Below, piece after piece: positions 39,452 through 48,400 of a stretch of 53,401 nt of DNA. The translations under genes and the position numbers were made by a program. Numbering within the stretch: position 1 is the first letter of the stretch; the number at the start of each line of letters is the position of its first letter. Under the pieces are notes generated by a model. That model had not been told where the DNA came from and ran no database searches. It saw only the letters and a program-made list of their open reading frames with translations. Source of the stretch: Mesorhizobium sp. CA8 (GTDB taxonomy: Bacteria > Pseudomonadota > Alphaproteobacteria > Rhizobiales > Rhizobiaceae); contig NZ_JAIUHG010000037.1 in NCBI RefSeq assembly GCF_020164955.1, positions 1-53,401 of the forward strand. Direction: 5' to 3'.

Positions 39452-42400
39452 CTACCAGCGCACGCTGAAGCCGAGCTTGCCGCTGATGACATTGCTGTCG
39501 CCGAAGCTCGCCAGGCTGGTCTTGGCCAGCGCCTCGCCATAGACCGAGTATTTGCCGTCGCCGAAGTCGAGCGAGCCGCCGAGGCCGACACCGCCCCAGA
39601 ACTTCTGGTTTTGGCTGGAAAGCTTCACGCCCGAGACATCGACATCGGTTCCGTCGAGGAAGTCGTAGTAGAGGTTGGCGATGCCGTAGACATGCGCCCG
39701 GCTCACCTGCCCGGCGCTGTCGGCCCACTGGTCCTCATAGTCGGCCGAGATGCCGAGGCGGCCGACCAGGCTGTCGCCGCTGCCGGGCGACACGATCGCG
39801 CCGAACCGATCGGTGAACGTGTCGAAGTCGACCGCCGAGTAGGACAGCTGCGCCTGCGGGGTCAGCGACCAGTTGGAGCGCAGCGCGATCTTCTGCCCGC
39901 TCTCGATGCTCAGCGCATAGCCGAAGCCCTTGTTGCCGTCGGCAAGCCTGCCCAGCACGGCCGAGTTGATGTCGCTGTCATACCAGGTCGCCTGGGCCTG
40001 GCTGTCGACATAGAAGCCGCTGTTGCCGAGCCAGGTCAGCGTGCCGCCGACACCGTAGCCGGTGGCCGAGATGGAGCCGGTGCCGAAGGTCGACGACACG
40101 TCCGACGAGACGGTGCCGTAATGGACGGTGATGCCGCCCAGCAGCATGCCGGCCTCGCTCTCATGCAGCAGCCCGTCGACGCCGGCATTGAGCTTCCAGG
40201 TTGTCACGTCGTAGTCGGTGCCGGTGGTCGAGGTCTTGGGCTCGAACTTGCCATGGGCGGCATCGATACGCGCCCAGATGGCGTTGCCGTCGACAGGACC
40301 CTGGCCGGGCACGTCCGCGCCCTGCGGCGTCGCGCCCTCGCCCCAGGCCCGGTTGCCGATGCGCTGCTGCAACGTGCCCAGTTCGTTGAAGCTCTGCAGC
40401 ACGCCGGCATAGGCCTCGTAGAGCGGCGTGCTGGGCGCATAAAGCGGGCCGGTCTGGTTGATCAGCGTGGAGCGCAGATACCAGTCGCCGTCGGCCGGCG
40501 TGCTCACCCCGTTCTTGTAGAGCCGATAGGCGTAGGCGCCGCCGACCACGGCCTGGTCGCCCTCAAAGACATAGTCGCCGGCGAGCGTGAAGGTGCCGGC
40601 CGAGCTGCCGTCGATGTCGACGATCTTGATGCCCTCGCTGGTCTGCGCGCCCGCGCCGCCGACATTGCTGACCGCCAGGATGCCGGTGCCCGACGTGCCG
40701 CCATGCACGACCAGCCTGTCGGTCGCAGAAGCATCGCCGTCCAGCGCGGCATTGATGAGGATTTTTCCGCCATTGCCGACATAGTCGCCGCTGACCGTGA
40801 GCACCGTGCCGGGTGCCGCAGCACCGAGCCGCACCGCGCCGCTGTTGTTGAGCGAGGCGACCGTCTGGTCGAAGCCGGCAAGGTCAAGCGTGCCGCCCGA
40901 CTGGACGGTGAAGGCGGAGGTCGCGTTGAAGGCTCCGGCCTTGCCCGCCGCCAGGGTTCCGTCCTGCACCGTCGTCGCCCCGACATAGGAGCTGTTGCCG
41001 GAAAGGATCAGGGTGCCGTAATCGACCTTGGTCAGCCCGGCATTTCCAACCAGATCCGATGCGATGGTCGCCTTGTAGCCAGCGCTGCCGCTGGTGCCGT
41101 CACCGACATTGATGATTGCCGGTCCGCCGGTCAGCGTGATGGTATCGCCCTGGATGCGATAACCGTCGGCGGCGAACTGCATGCCGTTGACGGTGACCGC
41201 GCCGTTGCCGTTGTCCACCGTCACGGTCCCGGGCGTGCCCTGGAACACGGCGAACTGGCCGTTGCTCCACGGCGCATTGACCTCGCCGCCTGGCGTCGTC
41301 CAGTTGTTGCCGGAGCCGGCCACCTGCCAGGTGCCATTGCCGCCGTCGACGACGCTGTTGTTCTTGGGGCCGGCATCGCCGTCCCAGAAGGTCAGCAGCT
41401 GCCCGGCCGTGTTGATGAGGTTGACCTGGTTGGCGATCGATGTCTGCACCGAATAGTCGGGTGACGTCAGGGCGAGCCCGTTGTCGATCAGCGAACCATT
41501 GTAGTTGAACACGCGATAGACACCGGGTCCGAAGCTGCCGCCGGCGGTCGCCGTGATGTTGAGCGTGCCGTCGAGCGTCAGATTGCCGCCGACATTGACG
41601 ACGTCGTTCAGCGCGCCGCCGGGCGCGTTGGCCTGCCCGAAATTATACGCAAGGCTGGTGCCGCCGCTGAGCGTCAAATTGCCGTTGATGGTCAGCGCGC
41701 CGGCGGAATTGCCGCTGCCGCCAGGGCTCAGCGTGCTGCCATCCGCCATGGTGACATCGCCGCCGATGATGCCGGTGCCGCCGAGCGTCGCCCCGCCTGC
41801 CACCGCGGTCAGGCCGGTGGCGCCGGCCTGGTTGCCATTGACGAGCAAAGTGCCGCTGTTGACGTTGGTTTGCCCGCCATAGCTGTTGGCGGCGGTCAGG
41901 ATCGTGGTGCCGGTGCCGATCTGGTTCAGGCCGCCGGTGCCGGAGATGACGCCGCCGAAGGTGATGGCATCCGAACGGTCGAAGGCCAGCGTGCCGTTGT
42001 CGACGACATTGCCGGCAAGGCTGCCGAGGGCGCCGCCATTGCCGACCTGCAGCGTGCCGGCGGCGATCGTGGTGCCGCCGGTATGGGCGGCATTGCTCGT
42101 CAGCACCAGCGTGCCGGTGCCGTCCTTGGTCAGCGCGCCGGCGCCGGTGATGCCGCCGCTCAGGGTGGTTGTCGTGGCTGCATCGGTGAGGAACGTGCCG
42201 GCGCCGGCGAGCGTGACGGCGCGAGCGCTCGTGACGTCCGCGGTGGTGTTGAGCGTGCCGCCGTCGAAGCTCAGGCCGCCCGCGGCAGCGCCGAGATTGG
42301 CATCCTGGGAGATCCGCACGGTACCGCCGTTGACCGCGGTGCCGCCGCTGTAGCTGTTGGTTCCCGAGAGAACCAGCGTGCCGAGGTCGTCCTTGACCAG

Positions 42401-45400
42401 TTGGGTGCCGCCGGTGAGGTTGGAGGCGATGGTCGCCACAAAGGTTGCGCTGGCCGCGGTGCCGTCGCCGACACGGATGGTCGACTGCGGCCCGACCAAA
42501 GCGATGTCATCGCCCTGGATCAGGTAGCCGTCCGTGGCGAACTGCATGCCCGCGGCGCTGACCTGTCCCAGGCCGTTGTCGACGGTGACGGTGCCGGCCG
42601 CCCCGGCGAAGATGGCGAAGGCGTTGTCCTGGTAGGGCGCGTTGATCGCACCGGTCGCTTCGGTCCAGTCGTCATTGCCGGCCGAGTTCTGCCAGGTGCC
42701 GTTGCCGCCGTTGACAGCGCCGTCGTTCTTCGGTCCGGCGTCGCCGTCCCAGAAGTTGAGCAGCAGGCCGGCGGTGTTGACCAGGTTGACCTGGTTGGCG
42801 ACCGAGGTCTGGACGAAGAAGTCCGGCGACGGGATCGTGCCGACATCGAGACCGTTGTCGGTCAGCGTGCCGCCATAGCTGATGACCCGGTAGATGCCGG
42901 GGCTGAAGGTGCCGCCGGGCGCGACAGCAACATTGATGGTGCCGTCGAGCGTCAGGTTGCCTGCGACCACCGTCAGGTCGTTGAGGGCGCCGCCGACGAC
43001 ATTGGCCTGGCCGAAATCGTAATTGAGGCTCGATCCGCCGCTCAGCCCAAGAGCGCCGTTGATGGTGAGCGTGCCGGCTGCCCCGGCCGCACCCGGGTTG
43101 ATCGAGCCGCCATCCGCCACGCTGACGTCGCCGCCGATCGTGCCGGTGCCGCCGAGCGTGCCGCCGGCATCGACCGAGGTCGGGCCGGTGGCCGCCGACT
43201 GGTCGCCATTGACGAAGAGCGTGCCGCCGTCGACCACCGTCGCGCCGGTGTAGCTGTTGTTGGCGGTGAGCGTCGTTGAGCCGCTGCCGAACTGTCTGAT
43301 GCCGCCGCTGCCGCTGATGGTGCCGCCGAAGGTGACGGCATCCGACCGGTCGAAGGCCAGAGTGCCGTTGTCCACGACGTCGCCGAGGATCGAGCCCGAT
43401 GTGCCGTCATTGCCGAGCTGCAGCGTGCCGGCGGCAATCGTCGTGCCGCCGCTGTAGGTGCTGTCGCCCGTCAGTATGGTGGTGCCGGTGCCGATCTGGT
43501 TCAGGTTACCCGTGCCGGAAATCACGCCGCCGAATGACAGAGTATCGGAACGGTCGAAAGCCAGCGTGCCGTTGTCGCTGACATTGCCGGCGAGACTGCC
43601 GGCGGTGCCGCCATTGCCGACCTGCAGCGTGCCGGCCGTAATCGTCGTGCCTCCGCTGTGCGTGGCATCGCTGGCCAGCACCAGCGTGCCGGCACCGGCC
43701 TTGGTCAGCGCGCCTGCGCCGCTCACGGTGTTGGTCAGCGTCAGCTTGGTCGCGCTGTCGGTGTCGAAGGTGCCGCCTGCGGCATTGAGGGTTACGGCGC
43801 GGGCAGAAGTGAAGGTGTCGGTGGTGTGCAGCGTGCCGCCGTTCAGCGAAAGACCGCCGGAAGCGGCACCAAGACTGCCATTGCTGCCGACCTGCAGCGT
43901 GCCGCTGTTGATCGCCGTGCCGCCGCTGTAGCTGTTGGTCCCGGACAGCACCAGCGTGCCGAGGTCGGTCTTCACCAACTGGCTGGCGCCGATGAGGTTG
44001 GAGGTGATCGTCGCCACATAGCTTGCGCCGGCCGCAGTGCCGTCGCCGACGCGGATCGTCGATTGCGGCCCGACCAGGCCGATGTCGCCGCCCTGCACGA
44101 GGTAGCCGCCGGTGGCGAATTGCATGCCCGCCGCCTGCACCTGGCCGTTGGTGTTGTCGACCGTGACCGTCCCGGCAGCACCCTGGAAGATGGCGAAGCT
44201 GGCGTTGGCGAAGGGCGCGGCGAAGGTGCCGCTGGCATCGGTCCAGTTCTGGTCGCCGGCGGCCCGCCAAGTGCCGTTGCCGCCATTGACGATGCTGTTG
44301 GAATGGGGACCAGCATCGCCATCCCAGTAGCTGAGCTGCAGCCCGGCCGAGTTGACGAGGTTGACCTGGTTGGCCACGGAAGTCTGCACGAAATAGTTCG
44401 GGTCCGTGACATTGAGCCCGTTGTCGGTCAACGAGCCGTTGTAGCTGATGATGCGGTAGGTGCCGGGTCCGAAATTGCCGCCCGGGCTCTGCGTCACGTT
44501 GAGCGTGCCGTCGAGAGTGAGATTGCCGCCGACATTGATCAGGTCGTTGAGCGCGCCGCCGACGACGTTCGCCTGGCCGAAGTTGACGTTGAGGTTGGAG
44601 TTCCCCAGCGCGAGATTGCCGTTGATGCTCAGCGTGCCTGGAGCGTTGCCGACCCCGCCGGGGCTTAGCGTGCCGCCGTCGGCGACGGTGACGCTGCCGC
44701 CGATCGTGCCGGTGCCGCCCAGCGTTGCCCCGCTCGCGACATTGGTCTGGCCGGTAGCGCCCGACTGGTTGCCGTTAATCAGCAACGTCCCGGCATTGAC
44801 GTTGGTGGCCCCGCCATAGCTGTTGTTGCCGGTGAGCGTGGTCACGCCGGTGCCGAGCTTGTTGACCGAACCGGTGCCGGAGATGGCCCCGTCGAAGGCG
44901 TAGGTGTTGTTCAGGTTGAAGGCGAGCGTGCCGTTGTTGGTCACGCTGGGCGTCGCCAGCGCGCCGGCGACGGCGCCGGTGCCGATCTGCAGCGTGCCGG
45001 CCGATATCGTCGTGCCGGCGCTGTAGCTGTGGTTGCCGGTCAGCGTCAGCGTGCCGGCGCCTTGCTTGGCGAGGGTCTCGAAATTGCTGACATTGGCGCC
45101 GTCCAGCGTGCGCCCGGCCGCCGTGTTCACCTGCAGCGTATCGCCCGGGCCGGTCTCGCCGCCTGTGCCGGCGTCGACGCCGGCGCCAGTGAATACGGCA
45201 GTGTCGTTGAGCACCAGCGTGTCATTGCCGGCGCCGAGGTTCAGCGCTGCTGCGCCGGTGGCGAGCGTGCCGCTCACATTGACGGTGTCGTTGCCGGCGC
45301 CGAGATCGCCATTGGCCCTCAGCGTGCCGCCATTGTTGATATTGATTGTGCTCGCGCCGGCGTCGCCGGTGAAGGTCGAGGTGGCGCCGGCCGCGGCGCC

Positions 45401-48400
45401 GACTGTGCCATTGACGGTAAGCGTACCGGTGCCGTTCATCGCCACGGTTGCCGTGGTCAGGCCGCCATTCACCTGCAGCGTGCCGGCGTCGACCCTGGTC
45501 GCGCCCACATTGTTGCCGGCCGCGGTCAGCACCGTGGTGCCGGTGCCGATCTGCGCGATCGTGCCTATGCCGGTGCCAGGCGGGTTCGGCGTGATCGTGC
45601 CGGTGAAGTTGAAGCTATCGCTGCGGTTGAACGATAGAGTCGACGTCGCACTGGCGATGATCACGTTGCCGGCCCCGGCGTTACCGCTGGTGCCGCCATT
45701 GCCGATCATCAGATTGCCGTCGTTGATGGTGGTGTTGCCGGTGAAGGTGTTGTTGCCGGTCAGGACCCAGGTGCCGGGGCCGCTCTTGCCGAGCGTGGTC
45801 GCGCCGCCCGGGCCGTCGGTGATCAGCCCGCCCATGGTGTTGAGGCCGGTGTTGGTCCCGCCAAGCCCGATCGTGCGCGGGCCGCTGCCCGAATAGGTCA
45901 CGGCGCCGGTGTTGGTGAAATTGACGGCACCAGTGCCAGAGGATTCGATCGACGTCGAGCCGGCGGCGAGCGTGAACAGGCGGTCGGTCGAGTCGCCAGT
46001 GCCGGTATAGCGCAGGGTTGCACCGTTGCCGAGCACGAGGTTGGAGGCGGCATTCGACGACGCGCCAAGGGAGCTGGCGACGCCGCCGTTCGAAAGCTTG
46101 CTGACACCCAGCACACCGCCGGTGATGCTGGTGACGCCGGTATAGGTGCTGGCGGGATTGTTGAGAATCCAGGTGCCGGCGCCGCTCTTGGTCAGCGAGG
46201 TCTTGCCGGTGCCGTTGTCGGCCAGAAGCGCTGCCAGGCTGTTGTTGCCGGTGTTGGCGCCGGTCAGCGTCACCGTCTGGGCGGTGTTCGGGCTGGAAAA
46301 TGCAATCGCCCCGGTATTGGTGAAGGCGATAGCGCCGGTGCCGGAAGCATCGAGAGCACTCGTGGCCGACGGACCGAGCGTGAACAGCCGGTCGGTGCTG
46401 CCGCCAGCGCCCACATATTGCAGCGTGCCGCCGTTGAGCACGAGATTGGAGGCCGTATTGCTCGAAGCGCCGATCGCGCTGTTGACGCCGCCGTTGACGA
46501 GGCAACTCACGGCAAGCGTGCCGCCGGTGATAGTGGTGGCGCCGGTGTAACTGCTGCTGCAGCCGGTTAGGGTCTGCACGCCGCTGCCGCTCTTCGTCAG
46601 CCCCCCCGTGCCGCTGATCGCGCCGGCATAGATGCCGCCACCGCCGGCCACAGTTAGCGTGCCGCTGCCCAGCGTGACATTGCCCCCCGTGGTGCCGCCG
46701 CCGCCCAACGACCTTACAGAGAGGTTCAAGTTGTTGACGTCCAGCGTGGCGCCGGCGGTGTTGTTCAAATTGATGGCGGCCGTGCCGAAGGCGGTGTTCG
46801 AACCTGCCCGAAGGATGCCTTGCGCCACCAGGATATCGCCGCTGAGTGTATTGTTGCCGGAGAGCACCAGCGTGCCGGGACCGCTCTTGTTCCATGCCCC
46901 GCCGCCGGTCACCTGACCCGTCAATTCCAACGTCGTGCCGGCATTGGCCACCGCAAAGGTGCTGCGGGCGCCGCCGCCACTCGTGTCGGTGAAGCCGCGA
47001 TCGATAGTGACGCTCGGCCCGGTATAGGTGAGGGCACCGTAGCCTGTGAGAACGAGATTGGCAGGATTGCTCGTCGAAGCGCCGATGCCGCTCGCCTGCC
47101 CGCCATTGGCCAGACAATCGGTCGTGAGTGAGCCGCTAATGGTGGTGCCACCGGTATAGGTGTTGTTGCATCCGGACATCGTCTGGGTGTTACCGACCAG
47201 CAGCCCGCCGGTGCCGCTGACGACGCCGCCGAACGTCCCGGTGTTGCTGAGGAGCGTGAGGGTCTGCGAGCCGAGCAGCACGCTCCCGCCGCCGCCGGCG
47301 CCATTGGCAAGCGCCCCGACGGTGACCGGGAACCCGCTCACATCCAGCGTCGCGCCCAGATTGACGGTCATCAGGCTGGTGTTCAAGCCGAGCGCCTGCG
47401 CCGAGCCTGCGACCAGCGTGCCGGCATTCACCACATTGCCACCGGTGTAGGTGTTCGTGCCGGACAGGATGAGCGTCCCGGCGCCGTTCTTGACCAGCGC
47501 GCCCGAGCCGCCCGGACCAACTCCGGTGCCGCTGACGGTCAGGCTGGTGCCTGCATTTGCCACGTCGAAACCGCCGCCGCCCGCGCCAAGCGTGAATCCC
47601 CGGTCGGTGCTGGTTGTCGCGCCCGTGTACTGCAGCGTGCCGGCGCCGGAAAGCAGAAGGTTGCTCGAGGCATTGCTGGATTTACCGATACCGCTCACCG
47701 CGCCGCCATTGGCCAGCGTGCCGACGGAGAGAACGCCGCCCGTGATCGAGGTGGGCCCGACATAGTCGTTGGCGCCATTGGCCAGCGTCAGCGTGCCGGG
47801 GCCTGCCTTCGTCAGACCCGCATCGTCGGGGCTGGTGACGAGGCCCGAAAACGTCAGGTTCGTTGCCGCATTGGCGACCGTAATGGTTCGCGAGGGACCG
47901 CCATTGACCAGCGTGAAGCCGCGATCCGTCGTCGCCGTCGCGCCGGTATAGTTCAGAGTGCCGCTCTGCAGCACTAGGTTGGAAGAAGCGCTGCCCGAGG
48001 CGCCGATATTGCTCGCCGATCCGCCGTTGCCGATCGTGGCAACGGACAGCGTGCCGCCGCCCAGCGTGGTGGCGCCGGTATAGGTGTTGGCGCCGCTCAG
48101 CGTAGCTTGCGCGGTGCCCGCCTTGGTGAAACCGACGGCACCGCCATTGTCGACGATGGTCGAGCCAATGGTGAAATTGCTGCCGGCGCCGCCATTTTGC
48201 AGCAGGCCGAGCGTGCCGCCCCCCGCCGGGCCGGTGAGCGAGCCGCCGGTGATCGTCATCGAACTGTTGCCGACCGACGGCGCAACGAGGATTGTGCCGT
48301 TGACGCCCAGCGTGTTGCTGGCGCCGACCGTGACCGTGGAGTTTGCGGCCGCGGTGTATTTGAGGCCGCCGAGTTGCACATTGCCCGCGACGGTGCCGAA

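Noticed and set aside
38750..41464. Plus-strand 904-codon open frame, and similar ones at 41870-43279 and 48107-50149
   Set aside because: Antisense to the IalB and autotransporter genes; the length results from repeated GC-rich codons and no protein domains are visible.
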